Source: an uncultured Eubacteriales bacterium
GTDB taxonomy: Bacteria; Bacillota; Clostridia; Lachnospirales; Cellulosilyticaceae
Length of the DNA stretch: 64,000 nucleotides
Direction: 5' to 3'
Assembly: GCA_900551325.1 (NCBI GenBank)
Contig: URVM01000006.1
Coordinates: forward strand, 124,001-188,000
Shown: in pieces, positions 52,874 through 61,328 of the stretch
Layout: every line of letters begins with the position of its first letter
Numbering within the stretch: the stretch's first letter is position 1
Translations under genes and position numbers: made by a program
Notes under the pieces: model-generated
Told to the model about the DNA's origin: nothing
Seen by the model: the letters and a program-made list of their open reading frames with translations, nothing else
The model's database searches: none

Positions 52874-54318
52874 AAAAACACAATATTATTCTAATCACAA
52901 CAGACCAACAGCGTTATGACACTATAGGTGATTTGGCACCTGATTATATGCGTATGCCACATACACAATATCTCATTAACCAAGGGATTAGCTATACAAA
53001 TGCTAATGCTCAATGTCCACTTTGTGTACCAGCACGTATTTCTATTATGAATGGGAAGTTCCCTCATACAACAGGAGCTACAACTAACTGTGAAACAACA
53101 GATGTAATGGGTAGTCGCGATACTTTACCGGATTTAATGAGACAAGCGGGCTATCAGACTATTGCTATTGGGAAGATGCACTTTGGACCACAACGAGCAA
53201 AGCATGGATTTGATGAAATGATTATACCTGATGATTACTATAGAGAAATGCAGCGTAGCGGGAGTATGATTCAGCCTATGCGTCATGGTATGGGGCAAAA
53301 TGAAATTTATCCAGCCTTGTCAACTGTACCAGAGCCTATGACCTTAACTTCTTGGATATCAGAAAAGTGCGTAGAGTATATAAGAGATAGAAGAGATCCA
53401 TCACAACCTTTCTTTATGTGGTGTTCTTATTCTAAACCGCATCCACCTTTTGATCCACCAGAACCATATTACTCAATGTATAGAAATGAAGACATTGCTG
53501 ATCCTGTGTTTGGTGACTGGTCAGATGATGAACATGCACCAGAGGCCTTTAAACGTCTTAGACAAATGTGGGGCTATGATAAGATTAGTCCTAAAATTAT
53601 AAGAGAAGCAAAAGCTGCCTACTATGGCTTACTTACTCAAATAGATTACAATATGGGACGTATTTTTGCAGCCTTACAAGATCTTGATATGCTTAAAGAT
53701 ACTATCATTCTCTTTACATCTGATCATGGGGAGTACTTAGGTGATCATCATACAGCTGCAAAGTTTTTCCTACATCAAGCTTCTACACATGTACCATTTA
53801 TTTTAAGATTACCACCTTCAATGGGACATAAACTAGGTGGAACAAAACAAGATATCCCTGTAACTCATGCAGATATCTTACCAACTCTTGTAAACTTAGC
53901 AGGAGGTATAGTACCAGAAGATGTAGAAGGTCAGGATTTACTTGCTGTACTTGAAGGTAAAGAAAAGCCAAGACAATATGTAGAAATGGTATCTCAAATG
54001 GGCATGCTTGAATCTATTGGTATTACAGATGGTAAGTTCAAGTACATGTGGTATTTAGAAGACTCATGTGAACAACTTTTTGATCTTGTAAATGATCCAC
54101 AGGAGCTTAGAAATCTAGCTGGATTAGAAGATTATAAGACCATTCAAGAAGAACTTAAACAAGCCCTTATTGAAAGCGAAAATACTAAGAAATTAGACTA
54201 TGTAAAAGATGGTAAGCTTATAACTATTCCACCACTTGGTGATGATGAACGTCATAGAAGATCAAGCCCATGGCCAGGCTATCATACAGAATACTGTGAT
54301 ATAGATGTAAAGCATTAG
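52870..54318 (+). CDS. Sulfatase 3 (Cys-type, family S1)
   Basis: The 482-residue protein shares overall layout with sulfatase 2. It has signature C-V-P-A-R with Cys52, IAIGKMHFGPQ as second block, LITTDQQRYD at the start and FTSDHGEYLGDHH as metal site. The longer C-terminal tail ends in a charged SSPWPGYHTEY segment. ATG overlaps the stop of sulfatase 2. Confidence 0.9.
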   Translation: MKKHNIILITTDQQRYDTIGDLAPDYMRMPHTQYLINQGISYTNANAQCPLCVPARISIMNGKFPHTTGATTNCETTDVMGSRDTLPDLMRQAGYQTIAIGKMHFGPQRAKHGFDEMIIPDDYYREMQRSGSMIQPMRHGMGQNEIYPALSTVPEPMTLTSWISEKCVEYIRDRRDPSQPFFMWCSYSKPHPPFDPPEPYYSMYRNEDIADPVFGDWSDDEHAPEAFKRLRQMWGYDKISPKIIREAKAAYYGLLTQIDYNMGRIFAALQDLDMLKDTIILFTSDHGEYLGDHHTAAKFFLHQASTHVPFILRLPPSMGHKLGGTKQDIPVTHADILPTLVNLAGGIVPEDVEGQDLLAVLEGKEKPRQYVEMVSQMGMLESIGITDGKFKYMWYLEDSCEQLFDLVNDPQELRNLAGLEDYKTIQEELKQALIESENTKKLDYVKDGKLITIPPLGDDERHRRSSPWPGYHTEYCDIDVKH

Positions 54319-54346
54319 GTTAATTACATATAGAAGAGGAAGACAT

Positions 54347-55882
54347 ATGTCAAAGAAAAAGAATATTTTACTTATATTTACAGATCAGCATAGAGCAGAT
54401 AGTTTGAGTTGTTACAATTCTAATACTCTATGTAAAACACCTTATATAGATGAGCTTACAAAAGAGAGTGTAGTGTTTAATAATGCCTATACAACTTGTC
54501 CAGTATGTTCACCAGCAAGAAGCTCACTTCTTACAGGCTCCTATCCTTCAAAAACAGGAATGGAAGCTAATCTTTATCAATCAGGATGTAGAACACATGA
54601 GCTTCAAGATGTACCTTATCTTTTAAGTCGTAGGTTACAAACTGTAGGTTATAATTTGGGTTATACAGGGAAATGGCATTTAGGACTTGGAAGAAATAAA
54701 CAAAATAATGAAGAAGGTAGAAGTATTTTAGCACAGCAAGAAAAAGGTTATATGGATAGCGGTGCTTATGCACATTATGGCACTTTACCAACAGATGTGG
54801 GTTTTATTGGGGATGATTTCCCAGGTCACGGTGGTGGCGGATGGAGTTATCCACAATTTAAAGCCTATTTAGAAGAAAATAACTTAGAATTAAAGATGAT
54901 TAATCATGGTTCAGGCAGTCGTGCGGGAGATCATTCTACATGGGCGGAAGTCGTTTCACCTATAGAATCTACAATAGAATACTACTTAACTGAACGTGCC
55001 ATCACCCTTATAGATGAACTTAAAGAAAAAGATGAACCTTTCTTTTTTGCACTTAACTTCTGGGGACCTCATGAGCCTTTCTATGCACCAACTAAGTATT
55101 TAGATATGTATCGTGATGTAGTGATCCCAGAATCACCATCCTTTAGGGAAGAGGCAAGGAATATGCCAAAAATTTATGAACTTCTTAGAAGACCTGAACA
55201 AGATTGGAGCTTCTTCCAAAATACACTTAGACACTATTATGCGTGTATTTCTCATATTGATGCTCAAATTGGGCGTCTTGTAGAACATCTTAAAGAAAAG
55301 GGGATATATGAAGACACAATCATTATCTTTGCAGCAGATCATGGAGATAATCAAGGGTGTCATGGAGGATTAGAAAACAAATCCTATAGTATGTACGAGG
55401 ATACAACCCATATTCCTTTATTCATTAAACCTGTGGGTGAACATACAATACCTTACACACAAACAGCCTTTGCTTCAACAGTAGATATTTATGCAACTAT
55501 TTTAGATTTAGCAGGTTATATACCGGCAGATACATATGGTTTTGGAGATGGAAGACCTCTTACACGTTTCTTGCAAAGTGAAAGTCAAGAAGGATGGGCA
55601 CCTGATATAGTAACAGAAGGAATGGGAGCCTTTGACGTTGTAGCTACTCAACGTATGTATAGACAAGGTGATTACAAATACATCTTTAATGGAGCAGGTG
55701 AAGACCAACTCTTTAACTTAAAGGAAGACCCTTATGAGATGAATAACCTTGTTCATAAGGAGGAAATACAAGATAAACTTATGCAGCTTAAAAAGGATTT
55801 TGCAGATTGGATGGACACTCATAGTGATCCTGTACGTAATGCCTTTTGTAAAATAAATCGTATAAAAGAATGGGAGTTATAA
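54347..55882 (+). CDS. Sulfatase 4 (Cys-type, arylsulfatase-like)
   Basis: The 511-residue protein has signature C-S-P-A-R with Cys54 and the classical second block TGKWHLG, unlike the GKMH/GKTH of the other three, so it probably acts on a different sulfate position. Metal segments are LIFTDQHRAD and FAADHGDNQG. It follows sulfatase 3 by 28 bp and precedes the maturase by 1 bp, within the same operon. Confidence 0.9.
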   Translation: MSKKKNILLIFTDQHRADSLSCYNSNTLCKTPYIDELTKESVVFNNAYTTCPVCSPARSSLLTGSYPSKTGMEANLYQSGCRTHELQDVPYLLSRRLQTVGYNLGYTGKWHLGLGRNKQNNEEGRSILAQQEKGYMDSGAYAHYGTLPTDVGFIGDDFPGHGGGGWSYPQFKAYLEENNLELKMINHGSGSRAGDHSTWAEVVSPIESTIEYYLTERAITLIDELKEKDEPFFFALNFWGPHEPFYAPTKYLDMYRDVVIPESPSFREEARNMPKIYELLRRPEQDWSFFQNTLRHYYACISHIDAQIGRLVEHLKEKGIYEDTIIIFAADHGDNQGCHGGLENKSYSMYEDTTHIPLFIKPVGEHTIPYTQTAFASTVDIYATILDLAGYIPADTYGFGDGRPLTRFLQSESQEGWAPDIVTEGMGAFDVVATQRMYRQGDYKYIFNGAGEDQLFNLKEDPYEMNNLVHKEEIQDKLMQLKKDFADWMDTHSDPVRNAFCKINRIKEWEL

Positions 55883-55883
55883 T

Positions 55884-57005
55884 ATGCCACCAATTCATTT
55901 ACTAATAAAACCCGCTTCAAGCGGCTGTAATTTAGCATGTAAGTATTGTTTTTATTATGATGTAAGTGACAATAGACAGGTAAAGTCTTATGGAAAGATG
56001 AAGGTAGAAGACCTAGAGGTACTGGTAAAAAAAGCGATGACCTATGCTACAGGAAGTTGTACCTTTGCTTTTCAAGGAGGAGAGCCAACTTTAGTAGGAT
56101 TAGACTTTTATAAAGCTCTTATAAGTTATGAAAAGAAATACATGAAACCAGGACTACAGGTTGCCAATGCTATTCAAACAAATGGTACTTTAATAGATGA
56201 AGAGTGGGCAAAGTTCTTTGGAGAAAATAAATTTTTAGTAGGACTTTCTTTAGATGGAACAAGAGCTGTTCATGATGAGTTTCGTCTTTATAAAGGTGGA
56301 CAAGGCACTTTTGATAGGATTATAGAAACAACTAAACTCTTTGATAAGTATAAGGTTGAATATAATATTTTAACTGTTGTAACGAAGCAAGTGGCTGAAA
56401 ACGTTAAAGAGATTTATGATTTTTATCTAGCCAATAACTTTAGATATATGCAGTTTATACCTTGTTTAGAGGAAATTCATGAAGAAAAGGGACAAAAAGA
56501 ATATTCGCTTACACCTAGAGTATATGAAGCCTTCCTTATGAACTTGTTTGATAAATGGTATGAAACCCTTAAAAGAGGAGAATTCGTATACATTAGATAT
56601 TTTGAAAATCTGCTTCAAATCATGCTGGGGTACTATCCAGAAGCCTGTGGTATGATGGGAACTTGTACAAATCAATATGTACTTGAGGCAGATGGGGGAG
56701 TATATCCTTGTGACTTCTATGTGATGGATGAGTATAAGATCGGTAACCTTATTACAGATGACTTTAAGACTATAGAAGAAAATAGAGTAGCTATAAAATT
56801 TATTGAACAATCTCAGAATAAAGATTCGGGCTGTCTAAAATGTAAATGGTATAACCTATGTCGTGGAGGTTGTAGAAGAGATAGAGACAAGTTTGAAGGT
56901 GGGAAGATGGGGAGGAATTACTTCTGTACAGCTTATAAAACTTTCTTCAAATATAGCTATCCAAGGTTGCAAGAAATAGGACAAATGATTCTTTCAAAAA
57001 GATAA
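55884..57005 (+). CDS. Anaerobic sulfatase-maturating radical SAM enzyme (anSME)
   Basis: The 373-residue protein has the radical SAM motif C15-x3-C19-x2-C22 (GCNLACKYCFYY). A C-terminal SPASM-type cysteine set binds two further Fe-S clusters (CGMMGTC, GGVYPCDFY, CLKCKWYNLCRGGC, NYFCTAYK). FAFQGGEPTL is a typical SAM-binding block. anSME converts the Cys of sulfatases to formylglycine without oxygen. All four upstream sulfatases are Cys-type, exactly its substrates. It begins 1 bp after sulfatase 4. Confidence 0.95.
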   Translation: MPPIHLLIKPASSGCNLACKYCFYYDVSDNRQVKSYGKMKVEDLEVLVKKAMTYATGSCTFAFQGGEPTLVGLDFYKALISYEKKYMKPGLQVANAIQTNGTLIDEEWAKFFGENKFLVGLSLDGTRAVHDEFRLYKGGQGTFDRIIETTKLFDKYKVEYNILTVVTKQVAENVKEIYDFYLANNFRYMQFIPCLEEIHEEKGQKEYSLTPRVYEAFLMNLFDKWYETLKRGEFVYIRYFENLLQIMLGYYPEACGMMGTCTNQYVLEADGGVYPCDFYVMDEYKIGNLITDDFKTIEENRVAIKFIEQSQNKDSGCLKCKWYNLCRGGCRRDRDKFEGGKMGRNYFCTAYKTFFKYSYPRLQEIGQMILSKR

Positions 57006-57081
57006 CCAATCTAATTAAATAAATGACTTACAAAAACTTACAAATTATACAATAAAAAAGTAACAAAAAGATACAAAAGGC

Positions 57082-57110
57082 TATTCTAAAGGTAAAAAAT
57101 CTTGTATAAT
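57082..57110 (+). promoter_or_regulatory. Possible extended -10 promoter of the GH125 gene
   Basis: TATAAT (57105-57110) preceded by TTG gives an extended -10; the -35 (TATTCT) is poor. No terminator is visible between the maturase and this gene, so read-through is possible too. Confidence 0.45.
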
Positions 57111-57163
57111 ATACTTATAGTAAAACTATACTTTATTAATTGAAAGCAGAGAGGATTTGACTA

Positions 57164-58453
57164 ATGGAAAAACAACTACCACAATCAATGCAAAATCTCC
57201 TTGAAGAAGTAAGAACAAAATTAGCAGGTGATGAAAAACTTATTAAAATGTTTGAAAACTGCTATACAAATACTTTAGACACAACAGTAAAAAGAATGGA
57301 AGATGGTACTACATATGTAATTACAGGAGATATTCCAGCTATGTGGCTTCGTGATTCTGTATGCCAACTTAGACCATACTATGTATTAGCTGAAAAAGAT
57401 CCAGAAATCGCAGATATGATCGAAGGTCTTGTAAAAAGACAAATGAAATACATCTTAATTGATGCATATGCAAATGCTTTCAACGAAGAAGAAAATGGAA
57501 ACTGTTGGGAAAAAGACGAAACAGATCAATGTGACTGGATTTGGGAAAGAAAATATGAAATCGACTCACTTTGCTTCCCAGTTCAAATGAGCTACTTACT
57601 TTGGAAAAATACAGGTAGAACAGGTCAATTTGACGAAGAGTATGTAAAAGCTATTTACCGTATTATTGAAGTATTTAGAACAGAACAAGATCATGAAAAC
57701 AAATCACCATATAGCTTCGTAAGAAAAGGATGCTACTATACAGATACGCTTTCAAGAGATGGTAAAGGTGCATTAGTTAAATCTAATATTGGTCTTACAT
57801 GGTCAGGATTTAGACCAAGTGATGACGCTTGTATGTATGGATACCTTATCCCATCAAATATGTTTGCAGAAGTTGTTATGGGTTATATTGTAGAGATTGC
57901 TACAGAAGTTCTTAAAAATGAAGAACTTGCAAAAATGGCAGCTGATCTTAAAGCTGAACTTAGAGAAGCGATTGAAGCATACGGTACACTTAACAACTAC
58001 CAATACGGTAAAGTATATGCATACGAAGTAGATGGTTTCGGTCAGTACAACATTATGGATGACGCAAACCTTCCAAGTCTTCTTTCAATCCCATACATTG
58101 GCTATGTAAATGAAAATGATGAAGTATACCAAAATACAAGAAAAATGATTCTTAGTGAAATGAACCCATATTTCTACAAAGGTACAGCAGCACAAGGTAT
58201 CGGTAGCCCACATACACCAGTAAACTACATCTGGCATATTTCACTTGCTATGCAAGGTTTAACATCAAATGATATGGAATACAAAAAACAAATCCTTGAA
58301 ATGATGAAAAATACAGATGGTGGCAAAGAATTAATGCACGAAGGGTTCAATGTAGATGATCCAACACAATACACAAGAGAATGGTTCTCATGGGCAAATG
58401 CAATGTTCTGTGAACTTGTACTTGACTACTGTGGATATAGAGTAAAAAGATAG
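57164..58453 (+). CDS. Glycoside hydrolase family 125, exo-alpha-1,6-mannosidase
   Basis: The 429-residue protein matches GH125: GDIPAMWLRDSVCQLRPYY near 62-80, a substrate loop WEKDETDQCDWIWERKYE, SGFRPSDDACMYGYLIPSNM near 222-241 (quoted as its core RPSDDACMYGY) and HEGFNVDDPTQYTREWFSWAN near the end (core DPTQYTREWFSW). Characterised GH125 enzymes remove alpha-1,6-mannose from N-glycans by inversion. There is no signal peptide, so it acts on imported glycans. It ends the sulfatase region. Its codon use leans strongly to CCA, AAA and GAA, which suggests high expression. Confidence 0.93.
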   Translation: MEKQLPQSMQNLLEEVRTKLAGDEKLIKMFENCYTNTLDTTVKRMEDGTTYVITGDIPAMWLRDSVCQLRPYYVLAEKDPEIADMIEGLVKRQMKYILIDAYANAFNEEENGNCWEKDETDQCDWIWERKYEIDSLCFPVQMSYLLWKNTGRTGQFDEEYVKAIYRIIEVFRTEQDHENKSPYSFVRKGCYYTDTLSRDGKGALVKSNIGLTWSGFRPSDDACMYGYLIPSNMFAEVVMGYIVEIATEVLKNEELAKMAADLKAELREAIEAYGTLNNYQYGKVYAYEVDGFGQYNIMDDANLPSLLSIPYIGYVNENDEVYQNTRKMILSEMNPYFYKGTAAQGIGSPHTPVNYIWHISLAMQGLTSNDMEYKKQILEMMKNTDGGKELMHEGFNVDDPTQYTREWFSWANAMFCELVLDYCGYRVKR

Positions 58454-58460
58454 TAAGATG

Positions 58461-58488
58461 AAAGGCTGTCCTTAGGGGCAGCTTTTTG
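58461..58488 (+). terminator. Terminator after GH125
   Basis: AAAGGCTGTCC and GGGGCAGCTTT pair with one bulged base and end in a T-run. Confidence 0.7.
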
Positions 58489-58520
58489 TATTAGAGGGGG
58501 AATAGCTTTTACCTTGGCAC

Positions 58521-58783
58521 GAATTACTTATCTCTTTTTAGTGTACTTAGGTGTCAGTTTGTCTGTAACTCCTCCTCAAGCTTCCACTTCCGGTGGCTAA
58601 GAGGCTGTAAACTCGGGAATCGCAAGAACGCCAGAAACTTGCTTCACTTCGAACACCTGGCTAAAACCCTTGCTCATCCACTCGTTAACAGCTTCTAAGC
58701 CACCTACATAAGCCGCTTTCGGATGAGCCACAGCCATCCCTCCACCTATTCTAGTGTTCTAAGAGATAGTAATTCTAGTCTGC
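58521..58783 (-). repeat. 265-bp structured repeat, full copy 5 (inverted orientation)
   Basis: Read on the minus strand it has the same order as the other copies, with ends AGAATTACTATCTCT and AGATAAGTAATTC (one extra base). Internal arms GGTGGCTTAGAAGCTGTTAA and TTTACAGCCTCTTAGCCACC pair. Its 46-codon frame is open (MAVAHPKAAYVGG ... EFTAS). Confidence 0.85.
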
Positions 58784-58796
58784 TTGTAACCCTAAT

Positions 58797-58907
58797 CCTC
58801 ATCTTACCAACAGCCTCTAAGCTACCTAGATAAGCCTATTCCAGAGAACCACATCCCATCCCTCCTTCTTACCAGTGTTACTAGAGAGATAGCAATTCTA
58901 GTCTACT
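58797..58907 (-). repeat. Half copy of the 265-bp repeat, inverted, first
   Basis: On the minus strand it reads from AGTAGACTAGAATTGCTATC through GGGATGTGGTTC to GTAGCTTAGAGGCTGTTGG, then ends. Only the 5' arm is present. Confidence 0.7.
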
Positions 58908-58909
58908 CA

Positions 58910-59027
58910 ACCCCTTATTCACCTACTCATTAATCGACTCTAAGCTACCTACATGAGCTACTTTGAGAGGAGCTATATCTAGCTTTTTACCTCTTGGAGT
59001 ACATTAGAAATAGTAATGCTAGCCTGC
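58910..59027 (-). repeat. Half copy of the 265-bp repeat, inverted, second and more diverged
   Basis: The minus strand reads GCTAGCATTACTATTTCTAA, then GTAGCTTAGAGTCGATTAAT near its end. It is another 5'-arm-only unit arranged in tandem with the previous one. The remainder of the gap to 59168 is AT-rich with nothing recognisable except a ribosome site. Confidence 0.6.
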
Positions 59028-59168
59028 GTATAGCCCTAATTATTGATTTGTAAACAGAATCTTAGCTTATAGTATAGCCTTTAGTATAATGTTAGGATGT
59101 TGAAATATTTAAAAATCTAGCGTAGAGTTAGAGATAAGAGAATATAGAGATTTGTGAGGGGGAGACAG

Positions 59169-59738
59169 ATGAGATTTTATCATGGTTCACCGGTGGCTAA
59201 TATTACAGTATTGCAACCTCATGTTTCAAATCATGGGGAACCATGGGTGTATTTGAGTAGTAAAAGAGAAAATACCATTGTATATTTAAGTAATGCAATT
59301 GAAAGATTTTATAGGGATAAGGGATTAAAACATGAAGGAAACTTTTATAAATGGGCGAGTTAGGGATTTAATAAAGAAGGTGTTTTGGTAGTGGAAGAAT
59401 ATTACCCTAATGCGACAGAAGAAACATATAGAGGGGTTAGTGGATTTATTTATTGTGTTGATCATGTTGAAGATTATATTTTGCAAAAGGACATCCCTTT
59501 TGCGGCAGTAAGTAACAAACCAGTACAGGTAGCAAGTGTTGAGTATATAGCAGATGCCTATGAAGAATTATTAAAGTTAGAAAAGGATAAGAAGATAATA
59601 ATTAGAAGATATGAAGAGAACTCAGATGAAAAGAAAATGTGGATAGAAAAGGTTATACGTGAGGATTTTAATATCTATCAAAGTAGATTAGACTATATAA
59701 CTTTTTTAAAAGGTAAATTTCCATTTTTAAGTGAGTAA
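59169..59738 (+). pseudogene. Gene of unknown function broken by one in-frame amber codon
   Basis: ATG 59169 follows GAGGGGG. The frame reads MRFYHGSPVANITVLQPHVS to WAS at residue 64, meets TAG at 59361-59363, and then continues in the same frame, without any indel, to TAA at about 59738. Intact, the product would be 189 residues. The opening FYHGS...VYLSSKRENTIVYLS recalls ADP-ribosyltransferase-like folds of phage or toxin type, but that is weak. The simplest reading is a recent Tyr- or Gln-to-stop change. It lies between inverted repeat clusters, in a region that looks degraded. Confidence 0.65.
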
Positions 59739-59795
59739 GATACACATTTCAAAAGCAACAAATTATTTATAAATTTACTTGAATGGGGGATGGAG

Positions 59796-60257
59796 ATGAT
59801 TATATTAATAATCTTTTGGATTGTTCTTTTGGTCGGGTGTTTTTTCGTTGGAAAGAAAGTAGCAAAGAACTTAGATAATTATAGAAGAAGGCCTCCTGTT
59901 TGGATTAAGGTTCTTTTGTTGGGATATATAGTGTTTACAGGTTGTGTTGCATTTCCTATTAGCAGTGAGCGTTTCCCACTTGATTTTATGAAAGTATATT
60001 TACTTATTGCTTCTTATACTATGATTGGGATAGGACTTGCAGAGATATATGGAAGAGAAAAAGAAAAGTTTATGTATCTAATTACATTAGGTTTTACTAT
60101 AGTAGGTATGATATCTAGATATATTTTAGAATATGGAGAAGTTTCAAATACGTATAATTTTACAACATTCAATGTGTTTACTTATATAGTAAGCATTCCT
60201 GTTTTTACAGTTATTGCTTATCACTATAGTGGAAAGTATCTATTAAAGAAAAGATAG
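59796..60257 (+). CDS. Small integral membrane protein, unknown family
   Basis: I take ATG 59796 because the G-run of the ribosome site directly abuts the alternative ATG at 59790. The 153-residue product has four hydrophobic segments (about 1-18, 37-55, 64-84 and 92-110, with a fifth near 125-145) and basic loops (NYRRRPPVW). I recognise no family. It lies between a broken gene and a repeat-truncated gene and may be a survivor of a decayed block. Confidence 0.6.
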   Translation: MIILIIFWIVLLVGCFFVGKKVAKNLDNYRRRPPVWIKVLLLGYIVFTGCVAFPISSERFPLDFMKVYLLIASYTMIGIGLAEIYGREKEKFMYLITLGFTIVGMISRYILEYGEVSNTYNFTTFNVFTYIVSIPVFTVIAYHYSGKYLLKKR

Positions 60258-60283
60258 AAGGGGAGCGGAGGAGAAGGTGAAAA

Positions 60284-60661
60284 ATGAATTGTATTCACAA
60301 AGATGGTGTTTTATGGATTAATGGGTTTAATGAAGTACCAAATGATAATCCCAATGTTACTGAATCAGATCTATTGAAGGAAAGTGATTTTGCAAGTTTA
60401 GAGAGTTATAACTTAGTAGATCAAAAGATATATGAAATAAATCAAAGAAAATTTATAAGGTGTATATGGAAAAATAGTAGACTAGAATTACTGTATCCAG
60501 AAGACTCAATAGGTGAAAGGATGGATGTGGCTCATCCGAAAGCGGCTTATGTAGGTGGCTTAGAGTCTGTTAACGAGAGGGTGAGTAAGGTACTTAGCGA
60601 GTTGTTTGAAGCGAAGCAAGTTTCGAGCGTTCTTACGAATTCCGAGTTTACAGCCTCTTAG
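60284..60661 (+). pseudogene. Gene truncated by a repeat: native N-terminus fused to repeat-encoded tail
   Basis: The frame starts at ATG 60284 after GGAGAAGG. The first 64 codons (MNCIHKDGVLWINGFNEVPN ... IRCIWKN) have ordinary low-GC codon use. From 60476 the DNA is the 265-bp repeat, and the frame runs on through it, ending in the same MDVAHPKAAYVGG ... EFTAS stretch found in other copies. The native C-terminus is not found downstream. The repeat, or the repeat-csp cassette, therefore entered or recombined into this gene. Function of the original protein is unknown. Confidence 0.7.
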
Positions 60662-60740
60662 CAACCGGAAGTGGAAGCTTGAGGAGGAGTCACAGCCAGA
60701 CTGATACCTAAGTAGACTAAGCAAAGAAAGTAATTCGACC
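60476..60740 (+). repeat. 265-bp structured repeat, full copy 6 (inside a gene, upstream of csp3)
   Basis: It begins AGTAGACTAGAATTACTGTA. The ends GAATTACTGTAT (60485-60496) and AGAAAGTAATTC (60725-60736) pair with mismatches. Internal arms GTGGCTTAGAGTCTGTTAA and TTTACAGCCTCTTAGCAAC are present. csp3 lies downstream at the same spacing as in the other two cassettes. Confidence 0.85.
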
Positions 60741-60790
60741 CTAATTTGATTCTAATATCACTCTCTTTTCAAGTTTATTTACATAATCCC

Positions 60791-60819
60791 TTGACAATCC
60801 CTTCCAAATGAGTTATTAT
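60791..60819 (+). promoter_or_regulatory. csp3 promoter
   Basis: TTGACA (60791-60796), 17-bp spacer, TATTAT (60814-60819). Confidence 0.85.
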
Positions 60820-60865
60820 AAATCTATCAGTTAGTAAATATAAGTTCCAAAAGTTATTTGAAAGT

Positions 60866-60969
60866 AATTCACATACTATTAGAGATTATATCTATTTACT
60901 AAAAATATAATCTGTAATAAGATGTGAATTTTTTTATTCTCCTATATTACAGAGATACAAAATAGGAGG
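60866..60969 (+). promoter_or_regulatory. csp3 leader: terminator-like hairpin plus SD-sequestering segment
   Basis: AATTCACAT (60866-60874) pairs with ATGTGAATT (60922-60930), with the inner AGATTATAT/ATATAATCT stem, followed by seven T. CTCCTAT then complements ATAGGAG of the ribosome site, as in copy 1. Confidence 0.65.
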
Positions 60970-60977
60970 TACCGCAC

Positions 60978-61178
60978 ATGATGACAGGTACAGTTAAATG
61001 GTTTAACGCAGAAAAAGGTTTTGGTTTTATTTCTAGAGAAGATGGAGATGATGTATTCGTACATTTCTCAGCTATCCAAGGAGATGGATTCAAATCACTT
61101 GAAGAAGGTCAAAATGTAACTTTTGATCTTACAAAAGGCCCAAGAGGTGCACAAGCAGAAAACGTAAAAAAAGCTTAA
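60978..61178 (+). CDS. csp: Cold-shock protein, CspA family (copy 3)
   Basis: The 66-residue cold-shock domain has RNP1 KGFGFI and RNP2 VFVHF, with copy-specific residues SLEEGQNVTFDL and NVKKA. Promoter and leader are nearly identical to copies 1 and 2. Unlike them, no half or full repeat follows, and similarity ends around the terminator. Confidence 0.95.
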   Translation: MMTGTVKWFNAEKGFGFISREDGDDVFVHFSAIQGDGFKSLEEGQNVTFDLTKGPRGAQAENVKKA

Positions 61179-61193
61179 TTTAATAGATTAAGT

Positions 61194-61227
61194 AAAAGGC
61201 ACATAGCGTAAGTTATGTGCCTTTTTT
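61194..61227 (+). terminator. csp3 terminator
   Basis: AAAAGGCACATA and TATGTGCCTTTT with an 8-nt loop and T-run; diverged in sequence from the terminators of copies 1 and 2. Confidence 0.88.
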
Positions 61228-61328
61228 GCATATAAAAAATCATGTAACAAATTCATCATAAATATTTCAATAAGATAAGTTAAACTAAGATAAATAAGCC
61301 AAACTATAAAACTATAGGAGGTATGTAT

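Noticed and set aside
59361..59363. Pyrrolysine or programmed read-through at the TAG
   Set aside because: No PYLIS-like element, pylTSBCD genes or known Pyl protein context is visible; a nonsense mutation is simpler.
58521..60740. A complete composite transposon
   Set aside because: No transposase or integrase frame is present and no target-site duplication could be identified by eye.
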